In this document: positions 41,790 to 52,059 of the stretch, piece by piece | Numbering within the stretch: position 1 is the stretch's first letter | How the letters are laid out: every line of letters begins with the position of its first letter | Source: an uncultured Chlorobiaceae bacterium | GTDB lineage: Bacteria > Bacteroidota > Chlorobiia > Chlorobiales > Chlorobiaceae | Direction of reading: 5' to 3' | DNA length: 64,000 bases | NCBI GenBank assembly: GCA_903840935.1 | Contig: CAIMHT010000015.1 | Span: 1 to 64,000, forward strand | Position numbers and translations under genes: made by a program | Notes under the pieces: generated by a model | What the model was told of the DNA's origin: nothing | The model's database searches: none | What the model saw: only the letters and a program-made list of their open reading frames with translations

Positions 41790-42947
41790 CTATCCGATTT
41801 TTTTTGAACCGGAGACGATGGCCTGAACAAGCTTCTCAATCGTTACGTCATCCATCAGTACAGGAATGTTCAGACAGATACTGCTGCGCAGCATGATACC
41901 GGTTTTCGGCCAGAGCGCTTCAAGATCGGCATCGCGGTACCGGTCATATTCTCCAAGAAGGTGTCCCCATACCCCGGCATAGTGCCAGTCGAGCGCTTCA
42001 GGCAGAATCTTGGTACCGAAACCATGTTCCATCAGGTGTGCTTCAAACTGCAGGGCTGCTTCACGATCCCTGACCCTGAAAATAAGGGTATCTCCCTGTG
42101 AGCCAGCTTCATCACTGAAAGGTCTGAAGATAAGGTTGTCAAGATGACGGATTGACTCCTTGATTTTCTTTTTGTTCTCTCTTGATTTTGAAAGAATGGC
42201 ATCAATTTTTGCAAGCTGTGCCAGTCCGATTGCCGCAGTCACTTCACTGAGTCGCAAGTTAAGCCCTTTTGAGCGTCTGGGATCTTTACCTCTCGGTAAA
42301 CCGGGCTGGTGCATGTGACCATGGTCAGAGAACTCCGCTGCGCGGTCATAGATCTCTTTGTCGTTGGTTACAATGATTCCGCCCTCACCGGTGTGAAGCG
42401 TCTTGCCTGCATCAAAGGAGAATGAGGCAACACTCCCGAAAGTGCCAAGTTTCCGGCCTTTGAAAGTGGCTCCAAGCGCTTGTGCAGCATCCTCAATCAA
42501 TATCAGGCCATGCTTGCGGCAAAGCGCAGACAGCTCATCCATTTTTGGTGAAGCCCACATGGGAATTGCCACCACGGCTTTCGTGGCTGGTGTAATAGCT
42601 TTTTCAACCTCAAGCGGGTCAAGATGATAGGTTTCATCAAGCTCAACCGGCACGGGCAGAGCGCCAAGCGCACTGATAGCCTCGACTGGAGCGATAAAGG
42701 TCCATGCTGTTGTGATAACCTCATCACCAGGGCCAATTCCTGCACCAGCAAGGGCGCAATGGATTGCAGCGGTACCGGAAGAGACCGCATGGGCATACTT
42801 TACACCCATCCATGCAGCAAATTTCTCCTCAAACTCCCTTGCCTTGTAATTGCCACCGCCGTAACGGTATAAATTGACTTTTTCGTGACTGAAAAGCTCC
42901 TGTATTTCAGCCAATTCCTCACTTCCGATCAGTTCTGCGCCAGCCAT
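41790..42947 (-). CDS. DegT/DnrJ/EryC1/StrS aminotransferase, KdnA-like
   Basis: SSGTAAIHCALAGAGIGPGDEVITTAWTFIAPVEAI; EDAAQALGATFKGRKLGTFGSVASFSFDAGKTLHTGEGG; FSDHGHMH...GLNLRLSEVTAAIGLAQLAKID, resembling KdnA. Confidence 0.85.
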   Translation of the reverse strand: MAGAELIGSEELAEIQELFSHEKVNLYRYGGGNYKAREFEEKFAAWMGVKYAHAVSSGTAAIHCALAGAGIGPGDEVITTAWTFIAPVEAISALGALPVPVELDETYHLDPLEVEKAITPATKAVVAIPMWASPKMDELSALCRKHGLILIEDAAQALGATFKGRKLGTFGSVASFSFDAGKTLHTGEGGIIVTNDKEIYDRAAEFSDHGHMHQPGLPRGKDPRRSKGLNLRLSEVTAAIGLAQLAKIDAILSKSRENKKKIKESIRHLDNLIFRPFSDEAGSQGDTLIFRVRDREAALQFEAHLMEHGFGTKILPEALDWHYAGVWGHLLGEYDRYRDADLEALWPKTGIMLRSSICLNIPVLMDDVTIEKLVQAIVSGSKKIG

Positions 42948-42969
42948 AATAGGTATCCCGCTCTTTTTT

Positions 42970-44100
42970 TTAGGTTAATTGAGTAACAACAGCCAGTGCT
43001 GATTCTTCAGTAAATGCAACCGGATTACCCGAAAAAGAGCCTTTCAGGGCTTCTGATGCGTTACGGGCAAATTCGGCTACATTACCCTTTCCATACCCGT
43101 AAGGGACAAGTGAAGGAATCTGAAGTTGCCGATAGAGTTCATCCATCTCTTCAAGCAGTTCGACCGTAGCCTCTCTGGGCGAAGGGGTTGAACGCATGGG
43201 ATTAAGGAGTGCATATTTTTCATATCCGTGAAGGTGGTTATAGCGCATTACCTCCTTGAGAAAAATCGCGCCGGCAAGACCGTGCGGTACACGGTGTTTT
43301 ACGCCGAGATAGTAGGCAAAACCATTGGTCGGACCATCTCCGGAGTTCATGAGTGCTGCCGTGCCACAGACACTGCCAATGGCAAGATCAAGTCGCGACT
43401 CTGCCCGATCAAGCTGGTTTTGTTGTAACGCATAAAAGGTTCGCTGGAATCCCTCTACAGCAAAAATCCTGCTCAAAGCGGTATGCTTTATCGAACCGAA
43501 ACTGTCAACGCAATGCACAAGACTGTCCATAGCCGACGCAATAACGCTTTCAAGAGGTGCCGTCATGGAGAGTTGCGGATCAATAACAGCTTTTTTGGGG
43601 AAATTCTTCCGGCTGTTAATGCCAAGCTTGCGCCCCTCGACTTCATCAATAAAGACCGCATTAAAGCTGATTTCCGCCCCACTTCCAAGAAGGGAGGGTA
43701 CCGTTACAAGCGGCAGAGGATCGTTCACACCGGAAGGAAATCCTTTGAGCGAAAGAGCCGGGACGGTGTTGGTCATAAGCAGTGCAACCCCTTTGCCAAG
43801 ATCAAGGGTACTGCCTCCGCCTATGGCAACTATGGCGTCAGGTGGATTACTTCGGAAAAATTCAGCCACCGTTTCAAGATGGGTATAGGTCGGCTCTCCG
43901 CCGAATTCGTTGCAATAGAGCACGGCATTGGGATATCCCGAGGTGATGTTCCTCAATACCTCCTGAAAATAGAGCGTTCCGGCTATGTTGGCATCATAGA
44001 CAATGCCAGGCTTCTTCACCGATAATTGTGCCAGATGCTCATTCAGCTTCAGTGCCTCGTTAACCCCGATAACAAGATCGGTAGATAAAAAAAAATTCAT
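42970..44100 (-). CDS. Iron-containing alcohol dehydrogenase, KdnB-like (Kdo 8-oxidase-type)
   Basis: AIGGGSTLDLGKGVALLMTNTVPAL; TVPSLLGSGAEISFNAVFIDEVEGRKLGINSRK; family III ADH metal-site His-containing segments. Confidence 0.8.
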   Translation of the reverse strand: MNFFLSTDLVIGVNEALKLNEHLAQLSVKKPGIVYDANIAGTLYFQEVLRNITSGYPNAVLYCNEFGGEPTYTHLETVAEFFRSNPPDAIVAIGGGSTLDLGKGVALLMTNTVPALSLKGFPSGVNDPLPLVTVPSLLGSGAEISFNAVFIDEVEGRKLGINSRKNFPKKAVIDPQLSMTAPLESVIASAMDSLVHCVDSFGSIKHTALSRIFAVEGFQRTFYALQQNQLDRAESRLDLAIGSVCGTAALMNSGDGPTNGFAYYLGVKHRVPHGLAGAIFLKEVMRYNHLHGYEKYALLNPMRSTPSPREATVELLEEMDELYRQLQIPSLVPYGYGKGNVAEFARNASEALKGSFSGNPVAFTEESALAVVTQLT

Positions 44101-44112
44101 AAAATCAGTATT

Positions 44113-44826
44113 CTAATGGTTCTGTTGATTTGTATCCTGAATGCCCAATTTTTTTTTATACAAGTAATACTCAATCAAATCTATTTCCTCGACCGTATCA
44201 ATCTCCCAAGTTTGCCAGAACTCCATTTCATAGGTAGAGAGCTTTTGACCGATTCTGTTGCCATAAGTAACAAGAGTTTCAGGCTTGAAAATATAGATCG
44301 AGCCATTTTCAATGAACTGCGTTGGGCGATCCTGTCGCATACCGCGATTGCGGTAATCAAAATTGACACTCTTCCACTTCCCTTCCCTTGATTCCCACAA
44401 GGTAAGATCATCGGCTCTGGTGACTGAAATGAGCGAATCAGCTTCTTCCCTAAAAAACAGTTCTACCGCACGATCAATATCTCCCGGCTTCCGCAAGGGT
44501 GAGGTGGCTTGAAGAAAGACAATGGTACTGAGCGGCATATTGTACTCCCGTTCAATAACCCCTGCGGCATGCAAGAGAGCCGATTCTGAGCTTGCCTTGT
44601 CGCCGGCAAGTTCCGCAGGGCGCACAATTACCTCCGCACCATACTCAGAAGCAACTTTTGCTATCACCTCGTCGTCCGTTGTCACAAAGACTTTTTCAAT
44701 GCTTGTCGATGTCAATGCCTGCAAAACAGTCCACGCCAACAAGGGTTTTCCTGCCACGGGATAAATATTTTTCTCTTTCAGCCCTTTCGATCCGCCTCTT
44801 GCCGGAATGATTGCTACGGTGTGCAT
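44113..44826 (-). CDS. NeuA-like acylneuraminate/CMP-sugar cytidylyltransferase
   Basis: [49 protein letters not shown]. Confidence 0.9.
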   Translation of the reverse strand: MHTVAIIPARGGSKGLKEKNIYPVAGKPLLAWTVLQALTSTSIEKVFVTTDDEVIAKVASEYGAEVIVRPAELAGDKASSESALLHAAGVIEREYNMPLSTIVFLQATSPLRKPGDIDRAVELFFREEADSLISVTRADDLTLWESREGKWKSVNFDYRNRGMRQDRPTQFIENGSIYIFKPETLVTYGNRIGQKLSTYEMEFWQTWEIDTVEEIDLIEYYLYKKKLGIQDTNQQNH

Positions 44827-44848
44827 AATGAATAGTTGTTCTTTGTTG

Positions 44849-45805
44849 TCACCCCTCTATTACCTGCCGGCAGACATCAGCGATTTTTTTTGCTGCAGAT
44901 TTATTCTGTAACGGCGTCAGCGCTTTTAACTCTTCAGGGGGCAGGCTGCAATGCACAATTTTGTTAAGGGCGGATGCCACAAAAATGGTCGATGAAAACT
45001 GTGCTATCAACATCATAGAGTTGGCTATCATCTCTTCGGTTTTTCCTTCACTGAAAACAAGGCTCCGGGGAGCGTAGCGTTCAATTTCCCTTGTCGCCCG
45101 TTCGATATTTTCATTGGGATGCAATTTGAAAAGAAGCTGACGGCCATCGGCTATTTCAAGATACTTTCTGATGTTTTTGAGGCGATTTTCGTAAATAAAC
45201 GTTTCACGGTTATCCGATGTACAAACAAGCACGTAATCGTGCCAGGCAAAATCGTTCTGAAGATACTGTTCGCAATTGTCAAAGTTTGGAATGCTTGTCA
45301 CCTCAATCTTTGCCGGACTTACCCCTTTGCGGATAAACAGATTACGATAGCCTTCACTGGCAACACAAAACTTTTCATAGGCATCAGATAACCCCGTAGT
45401 GGCCGTACCCGCAATCCAGCGAGGCATCCACTGGAAGTTTCGTGCAAGATGATAGAGAAGAGTTTCCGGTTCAGTCATTCCTTCCTGTACCAGCACAATT
45501 TTTTTTCGCCGGATATGTTTCGGTACAATAAGATCCGTACAGGTCACCACTAAATCATAAGCATGCGCAAGACCTCCAATATCAAGTTTCAGATGGTTGT
45601 GACGCAGATAATGAAGTGTACGCTCCGACCGCTTGCGGCCCATGATCGTAAACTCAAGAAGTCCTCGGTCACTTGCAGATCCGAGGAGACCATCACTGAA
45701 AAACGGAGAAAAATACTGCTCATAATCGGTCAGAAACCCAGCGATCTGATGCATCTGGGTGGTCTGGTTCATCGAACCGCAAATAAATAATACTTTCTTT
45801 TTCAT
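44849..45805 (-). CDS. GT-B-like glycosyltransferase with sialyltransferase/polysialyltransferase-like motifs
   Basis: [21 protein letters not shown] (HP motif) and AQFSSTIF (SS/T motif); operon context with CMP-sugar synthetase. Confidence 0.55.
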   Translation of the reverse strand: MKKKVLFICGSMNQTTQMHQIAGFLTDYEQYFSPFFSDGLLGSASDRGLLEFTIMGRKRSERTLHYLRHNHLKLDIGGLAHAYDLVVTCTDLIVPKHIRRKKIVLVQEGMTEPETLLYHLARNFQWMPRWIAGTATTGLSDAYEKFCVASEGYRNLFIRKGVSPAKIEVTSIPNFDNCEQYLQNDFAWHDYVLVCTSDNRETFIYENRLKNIRKYLEIADGRQLLFKLHPNENIERATREIERYAPRSLVFSEGKTEEMIANSMMLIAQFSSTIFVASALNKIVHCSLPPEELKALTPLQNKSAAKKIADVCRQVIEG

Positions 45806-46863
45806 AACTCTCCGTTCTTCACCCCTTCCGCATCATGCAGATGAACCCCTGAAAAAAACATGACACCATAACCGAAACTGTACCAGAGTAGCTCCTTGAA
45901 TCGCCTCAAAAGGACAAATGCGCCATAATCAGCGAAATTATGCATGCCGAGCGCTTGAAAAAAGAGACGATACCCTAACTCCTGTACTCCGAGTCCTGAT
46001 GGGATGAAAAAAAAGAGAGCCCGGAGCATGGTAATTGTTGTATCCATTGCAAGCACCTGTAAAAAAGAGAGCTCGACACCAAGCAATCGCAGAATAATAT
46101 AACTTTCAAGTGCAAGCATGAACCATGCAAGAATATAAATGAGTAATACAAAAAGCAGCCTGCCAGCAAAAGGCGCGTCAAAACTCTTCAACTCCTCATC
46201 GGTATCAAGAAATCCCGCCTCCTTTGCAAGCAACCATGTCTTCACCTTTTTGAATGGCACCAACATCAAAAATCTATGCACATTCTGTGCAGCGTTTCCG
46301 TTAAGCAAAAGAAAAAGTGAAAAGAGAAAAATGAGAAAAACCATTGTACCAGCTCCAACCATAATATAACCAAGCACAGCAAAGGGAAATATCGGAATGG
46401 AAACTGCCTGCAGAAGCGAAAAACCGGCCATGGCACCGATAATGGTATAAAGTCCCTGTGCCACACCAAGCATGAGTTTGCGCACAGCGACACTTGCAAC
46501 GCCTGCAGGAAGTGGAATTCCAATAAATCGGTGACAAAGAAAAGGACGAAGAGGTTCGCCGACAGCCATCCCTGCCGGAAGTGTCATGGATATGGTTTCG
46601 GTTATAAACTGTATTCTCAGCAGTTTTGAAAATGATATTGCTGTTATGCTTGGAGGAAAAACTCTTATCCATGCAAACGTTTCCAAAAGATGAAGCATCA
46701 GAAATGGCAAGAGGATAAATGCCGAGGAAAAGCCAATTGAGGAGATCCGCCCAATCACACCAGCAAAATCAATTTGACGAAACTGAAACACAACCAGGGC
46801 AATACCAAGAGCAAGACCAATATAACCGACCAGAGTACTGCTGGCTTTTTTCGTCAAACCCAT
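45802..46863 (-). CDS. Flippase-like integral membrane protein (LPG synthase TM / UPF0104-like)
   Basis: Multi-TM protein; FFIPSGLGVQELGYRLFFQALG and PAGMAVGEPLRPFLCHRFIG motifs. Confidence 0.8.
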   Translation of the reverse strand: MGLTKKASSTLVGYIGLALGIALVVFQFRQIDFAGVIGRISSIGFSSAFILLPFLMLHLLETFAWIRVFPPSITAISFSKLLRIQFITETISMTLPAGMAVGEPLRPFLCHRFIGIPLPAGVASVAVRKLMLGVAQGLYTIIGAMAGFSLLQAVSIPIFPFAVLGYIMVGAGTMVFLIFLFSLFLLLNGNAAQNVHRFLMLVPFKKVKTWLLAKEAGFLDTDEELKSFDAPFAGRLLFVLLIYILAWFMLALESYIILRLLGVELSFLQVLAMDTTITMLRALFFFIPSGLGVQELGYRLFFQALGMHNFADYGAFVLLRRFKELLWYSFGYGVMFFSGVHLHDAEGVKNGEL

Positions 46864-47081
46864 AAAGAATCAGGAAACAAAGCTAAAAAAAACATAAAAA
46901 TCATTTTCACAATTTGCAAAGATAAGAATGTATGGTTAAATATTTATCATTCATTGAAATTGCCACAAATGAACTGCCCGGGGAGCTGAGTCAAAGAAAA
47001 TTATCTACGTAGACGCTCCGGTGAAATCCTTGGCTGTTTTCCCTTTGAGGGATATCTTCCACAAGAAAAAATCTTGCTCTG

Positions 47082-48914
47082 ATGGGACTTATCAATCCGG
47101 ACTTCCAGACATTACCAGAACTCTTTTCCTCTGTTTTTTACCATTTCAAAGGGCAGGAGTCGAAATTTCCAATCGCAAGGAAAATCAATGGGGTGTATGA
47201 ACCCATCTCTTATGATGCTTTTGAAAAAGATGCCCAAGTTCTCTCCGCATTTCTGAAACGCAACGGCATCACGGCAAAAGAGCGGGTTGCCATTCTTTCG
47301 GAAAACAGACCAGGATGGTACCTTGCTGACATGGCTATACTGAATATTGGGGCTATAAATGTGCCGCTCTACCCCTCCCTGCCAGCTAACCAGATTGAGT
47401 ACATCCTCAACAACTGCAGTGCGAAGGCCATCATAGTCTCAAACATGCTTCAGCTTGGCAAAATTCTTTCGATCTGGCAGAAACTTCCTGAGTTGACACT
47501 TGTGGTGGTCATGAATCGGCTTGAGGAAGCCATCGAAGATGTTCTTGATCTGAACCAGGTCAAGGCAATGGGTGAAAAAATTCTTGAAGAAAAGCCGTGG
47601 ATCCTTGACGGAACGATTGTAGAGCCAGACGATGTTGCGACCATCATCTACACATCCGGCACGACGGGAGTTCCAAAAGGGGTAATGCTCACGCACCGCA
47701 ATATTTGTGAAAATGTCAAATCCTGCTCATCCGTTATCCGCCTCGATGATTCTGATTGCGGACTTTCCTTTCTTCCTCTCTCCCATGCCTATGAGCGAAC
47801 CGGTGGTTATTACCTGCTCTTTTCCTGTGGAGCAACCATCTATCTTGCCGAAAGTGTTGAAACGATTTCGCTGAACATGAGTGAGGCTCGCCCAACCATC
47901 ATCTTTACTGTCCCGAGACTGTTTGACCGCATCAAGATGAGCATTCTCAAGCAGATTTCAACACAGAGTGCCATAAAGCAGAAAATCTTTTACTGGGCAC
48001 TGAATACGGGCGAAAAGTATCACAGGGAAATCAATGAAAGAGGTACAGCACAAAAACTTCTTTCTTTGCAACATGTACTTGCTGAAAAGCTGGTTTACAG
48101 CAAAATCAAAAGCAAATTCGGCGGAAGGTTGCGCTATTTTGTTTCCGGAGGGGCTGCCCTGCCACAGAAAATTGGCGAGTTTTTTCAGGCACTCGATATC
48201 ACGATTCTTGAGGGATTCGGTCTGACTGAAACCTCACCGGTAACCCACGTAAACAGACCGGAAAAGATCAAGTATGGTACTGTAGGGCCTGCGGTAAACA
48301 ACGTTGAGGTCAAGATTGCGGGGGATGGAGAAATACTGCTGAAGGGCCCGAATATCATGAAGGGGTACTGGAAGGATGATGAGGCAACCCGTGAAGTTAT
48401 CCGGGAGGGATGGTTCCACACCGGCGACATAGGTATTATTGACCGTGATGGCTATCTGAAAATAACCGACAGAAAAAAACATATCATCGTTACCTCCGGT
48501 GGTAAAAATATTGCGCCAATGCCAATTGAGGAGCTGATTTCCGAAAGCCCTTTCGTCGATCAAGTTATTGTCATTGGTGAAAAAAGACCATTTCTGATCG
48601 GCCTTATTGTGCCTGATTTCAACAAACTCAAAGAGGTTGCTGCTGCTGAAGGAATTTTTGCCACCACAAACAAAGAACTTATTGAGAACAAAAGTACCCT
48701 GCAGATTTTTGAAAAGCTCATTCGTACCGTTTCACGGCAGCTTGCCACACATGAAAAGGTACGTAAGTTCCTGCTGGTCGACACGGCATTCACCATTGAA
48801 AACTGTCTCATGACCCCAACAATGAAACTCAAACGCAAGGAAATTACCTCCCGCTATGCCGCCGAGATCGACAAGGTATATAATACACTCAATATGGTTT
48901 ATAATACAGAGTAA
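47082..48914 (+). CDS. Long-chain acyl-CoA synthetase (AMP-dependent)
   Basis: [55 protein letters not shown]. Confidence 0.94.
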   Translation: MGLINPDFQTLPELFSSVFYHFKGQESKFPIARKINGVYEPISYDAFEKDAQVLSAFLKRNGITAKERVAILSENRPGWYLADMAILNIGAINVPLYPSLPANQIEYILNNCSAKAIIVSNMLQLGKILSIWQKLPELTLVVVMNRLEEAIEDVLDLNQVKAMGEKILEEKPWILDGTIVEPDDVATIIYTSGTTGVPKGVMLTHRNICENVKSCSSVIRLDDSDCGLSFLPLSHAYERTGGYYLLFSCGATIYLAESVETISLNMSEARPTIIFTVPRLFDRIKMSILKQISTQSAIKQKIFYWALNTGEKYHREINERGTAQKLLSLQHVLAEKLVYSKIKSKFGGRLRYFVSGGAALPQKIGEFFQALDITILEGFGLTETSPVTHVNRPEKIKYGTVGPAVNNVEVKIAGDGEILLKGPNIMKGYWKDDEATREVIREGWFHTGDIGIIDRDGYLKITDRKKHIIVTSGGKNIAPMPIEELISESPFVDQVIVIGEKRPFLIGLIVPDFNKLKEVAAAEGIFATTNKELIENKSTLQIFEKLIRTVSRQLATHEKVRKFLLVDTAFTIENCLMTPTMKLKRKEITSRYAAEIDKVYNTLNMVYNTE

Positions 48915-48968
48915 ACCGACAGAACCCACAGGGAGGATAAAGAGGGCTTCCAGTTTGCCTGAACGCGT

Positions 48969-49829
48969 TTACCTCTGCTCCTCCCTGATTTTCAACACTC
49001 TGCCGCCCGGTTCGCTTGGGCTTTCAGTTTCATCCACAAGGCCTTCACGGACGAGCCCGTCTATAATTTCATGCAAACCCCAGGGACAGGAGCCATACTT
49101 TTTTTCGATCTCTTCAAGAAAGATGGCTTCCGAAGCCACAATTTCCTTCAGCAGTCTGCCGCGATACCAGCGCTTTGAACCCTGAAATTTCGATTGCTTC
49201 GTTAATGGACGAATGCCTGTTTTGCGACTGGTGAGATGGATCGATCCGTAATCCATGAGGGCGTTGTGCCATTCACGGCTTTGGCCTTTCGGCAAAAGCT
49301 GCTCAGCAGCAAACTGAATCTTATGTTTCGGGCTATCCTCAGGCAGGGCGAATTCATGGATGATGATACGGCGAATGTTGGTATCAACGGCGGCAACATC
49401 GAGATTGTCGGCAAAGACCGGAATGGAACGACAGGTATAGTCGCCTATACCGGGCAGGGTTTTCAGTTGTTCGGGAGTGGTTGGCACCATGCCGCCGAAA
49501 CGATCCATTATCACCTTTGCACAGGTTTGCAGCCGTTGGCCTCGCGAGTTATAGCCCAAGCCACTCCAGAGTAAAAGAACCTCCCTGAGTGAAGCTGAGG
49601 CAAGGGTTTCTGTATCAGGAAAACGATCCATCCAAGCCAAAAACTTCCCTGCAACCCGTTCTGCCTGAGTCTGCTGAAGCATGATCTCGCTGATCATGAC
49701 AGCATACCGATCAGTGCATTCCCTCCAGGGGAAGCTCCGTTTGTTCAAACGGTAAAAGTTGAAAATCTTTTCGCGAAAAAGTTCAACCTTCTGACGATGC
49801 AACTCAGAACTCACAGGTTGAAATACCAT
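48969..49829 (-). CDS. mutY: MutY/HhH-GPD adenine glycosylase-like protein lacking the 4Fe-4S cysteine motif
   Basis: FPWRECTDRYAVMISEIMLQQTQAERV; LPGIGDYTCRSI; VDTNIRRI; no C-x6-C-x2-C-x5-C after ALMDYGS. Confidence 0.85.
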   Translation of the reverse strand: MVFQPVSSELHRQKVELFREKIFNFYRLNKRSFPWRECTDRYAVMISEIMLQQTQAERVAGKFLAWMDRFPDTETLASASLREVLLLWSGLGYNSRGQRLQTCAKVIMDRFGGMVPTTPEQLKTLPGIGDYTCRSIPVFADNLDVAAVDTNIRRIIIHEFALPEDSPKHKIQFAAEQLLPKGQSREWHNALMDYGSIHLTSRKTGIRPLTKQSKFQGSKRWYRGRLLKEIVASEAIFLEEIEKKYGSCPWGLHEIIDGLVREGLVDETESPSEPGGRVLKIREEQR

Positions 49830-49894
49830 AGCAACTTCCAGCAAGGGATTGTGAACAGAAAAGAGGGATACTCAAGGGGGGGCTTGAAAAGAGT

Positions 49895-49924
49895 ATCCGG
49901 CAGGGCTTTACGGCCATGCCGGAT
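49895..49924 (-). terminator. Terminator downstream of rplS
   Basis: Minus strand: ATCCGGCA-N14-TGCCGGAT then ACTCTTTTC. Confidence 0.65.
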
Positions 49925-49938
49925 TGCTGAAAAAAAGA

Positions 49939-50301
49939 TCAGACCTTCTCCACAATCTTGCGTTCCTTGACTTTCAATGCGGCTTTGCCTGTACGTTTGC
50001 GCAAGTAGAAGAGTTTTGCCCTTCTTGCCTTGCCATGCTTGACCACCGTAACGCTCTCAATGTTGGGGGAGTTTACCGGAATAATCCTTTCAACACCGAC
50101 ACCATGAGAAATCTTGCGAACGGTGATGGTTTTATTGCCTCCAGCACCCCTGTCGCTGATAACAACCCCCTCAAAAGCCTGAAGTCTCTCCTTTTCGCCC
50201 TCAATAACCTTCAACTGAATTTTGACGGTATCACCCGGATTGATTTCCGGAAAATCTGTAACTGCCTGAGTGGCTTCAACCAACCTGATTAACTGATCCA
50301 T
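49939..50301 (-). CDS. rplS: 50S ribosomal protein L19
   Basis: [32 protein letters not shown]. Confidence 0.97.
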   Translation of the reverse strand: MDQLIRLVEATQAVTDFPEINPGDTVKIQLKVIEGEKERLQAFEGVVISDRGAGGNKTITVRKISHGVGVERIIPVNSPNIESVTVVKHGKARRAKLFYLRKRTGKAALKVKERKIVEKV

Positions 50302-50320
50302 GACAACTATGCTATTTACG

Positions 50321-51031
50321 TTATTTTTCCTTTAATTCTAAACTATTTTGACCAAGAAGATCCGGACGACGCTTGCGCGTTCTCTCAAGAGCATTCTCGC
50401 TACGCCACTGCTCAATATTGCCGTGGTGACCTTTCAACAAAACTTCGGGCACCTTCATTCCCCTGAATTCCGCTGGACGGGTGTAATAGGTACAATCAAG
50501 GATTCCTGCCTGAAAAGAGTCGGTCAACGCTGACTCACTGTCGCCAAGAACACCAGGAATAACCCTCACAAGAGCATCCATAAAAAACAGTGCCGGTATC
50601 TCCCCGCCTGAAACAACAACATCACCAATGGATATCTCCATAGTAATCAAATTCTGACGAACTCTTTCATCAACCGCCTTGTAGTGACCGCAGAGAAGAA
50701 TCAGGTTCTGCATCCGTGAAAATCTGTTTGCCATAGACTGCTCAAACAACTCTCCATCCGGCGAGAAAAAAATCACCTCATCATACTCTCTTTCAGCTTT
50801 AAGTGCATCGATGCAGGCAAAGACCGGTTCCGGACGAAGCACCATTCCAGCTCCACCGCCAAAAGGCGAATCATCAACCTGTTTGTACCTGCCCAGTCCA
50901 TAGTCATGCAGGTTATGCAGATGAATTTCCGCGTGTTTTTTTCGGCAAGCAATGCTTAACAATCCATTGCCAAGCGGCGAATCAAAAAACCCCGGAATGA
51001 CGGAAATCACATCAATCCTTATGGCACTCAT
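50321..51031 (-). CDS. trmD: tRNA (guanine37-N1)-methyltransferase
   Basis: [38 protein letters not shown]. Confidence 0.97.
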   Translation of the reverse strand: MSAIRIDVISVIPGFFDSPLGNGLLSIACRKKHAEIHLHNLHDYGLGRYKQVDDSPFGGGAGMVLRPEPVFACIDALKAEREYDEVIFFSPDGELFEQSMANRFSRMQNLILLCGHYKAVDERVRQNLITMEISIGDVVVSGGEIPALFFMDALVRVIPGVLGDSESALTDSFQAGILDCTYYTRPAEFRGMKVPEVLLKGHHGNIEQWRSENALERTRKRRPDLLGQNSLELKEK

Positions 51032-51072
51032 GAGCTGAGAAAGGTTTCAAAAGAGTTATCATGCACTACCAT

Positions 51073-51576
51073 TTACAGGAATTCATCAAATCTTGGTACA
51101 ACAATGTACTGTTCACGAAGATTAAACTCCTCAACAAACTGCTCTATGGCTGGCAGCAGAATCTTTTTTTCGCCGACCTTAACCTCATAGACATCATGCG
51201 CCGGCATGGCAAGGACATTGGTAATGATGCCAACCTCACGACGCGTGCGGTCAAGAACCTTCATCCCTATGATCTCATGAAGATAGGCCCGATCAGGCGG
51301 CTGAGGCAAGAGTTGACTCTCTTCAACAAACAGTTTCCAGCCCGTAAGCCCTTCAGCTTTTTCCATGCTGTCAACCCCTTCAAAGAACAACCACGCAAAG
51401 CCCCCCCCAAGAGCGGCTTTCTGTACCGTTAACCGCTTGGCCGAATCGACGGAAACCCCTGCGTAATACTCCTTGCGGGAGAGAAAACTTTCAGGGAAAT
51501 CCGTAATCGGCTCCACCTTCACCTCACCCTTCAACCCTTTCGGCTTGAGAATGATGCCTGTCAGATAGAGTTCCAT
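51073..51576 (-). CDS. rimM: Ribosome maturation factor RimM
   Basis: GIILKPKGLKGEVKVEPITDFPE; position in rpsP-rimM-trmD-rplS operon. Confidence 0.94.
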   Translation of the reverse strand: MELYLTGIILKPKGLKGEVKVEPITDFPESFLSRKEYYAGVSVDSAKRLTVQKAALGGGFAWLFFEGVDSMEKAEGLTGWKLFVEESQLLPQPPDRAYLHEIIGMKVLDRTRREVGIITNVLAMPAHDVYEVKVGEKKILLPAIEQFVEEFNLREQYIVVPRFDEFL

Positions 51577-51600
51577 ATTGAGCGCACCGGAAGAGAGTTA

Positions 51601-52011
51601 TTAAGCCTCTCCACCTGTAGCAGCTTTCGCTTCGGCCTCTTTCTTGGCGCTACGGCGATGGGATTTCAATGCAAGCCTCTTCTGGCGTCTTACGTTCTGA
51701 TGCTCCTGCCACTTCCCCATCTCTGCCGAAATTTCTTCCTCGCTGCGACCCATGCTTTTGAGTCGGAGTTCATAGAGTAACCCGGTCGTGCGGATAAGGC
51801 TGTTTACGGTTGCTGTAGGCTGTGCGCCAGTCTGCATCCAGTACACAATACGATCTTTTTTAATGGTGACAGCATGTGGTTTCGCTGTTGGCTGATAAGT
51901 GCCAACAACCTCAAGAAATTTGCCATCCCTTGGTGAGCGCGCATCGGCCACGACAATCTGGTATACCGGCAATTTTTTTCTTCCTGCTCTTTTCAGTCTG
52001 ATCTTTACCAA
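51601..52011 (-). CDS. rpsP: 30S ribosomal protein S16
   Basis: [41 protein letters not shown]. Confidence 0.97.
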   Translation of the reverse strand: MVKIRLKRAGRKKLPVYQIVVADARSPRDGKFLEVVGTYQPTAKPHAVTIKKDRIVYWMQTGAQPTATVNSLIRTTGLLYELRLKSMGRSEEEISAEMGKWQEHQNVRRQKRLALKSHRRSAKKEAEAKAATGGEA

Positions 52012-52059
52012 GGCTAAAGTATTTTAGTTAATGTTTACTGTTGACACTGAATGTGCAAT

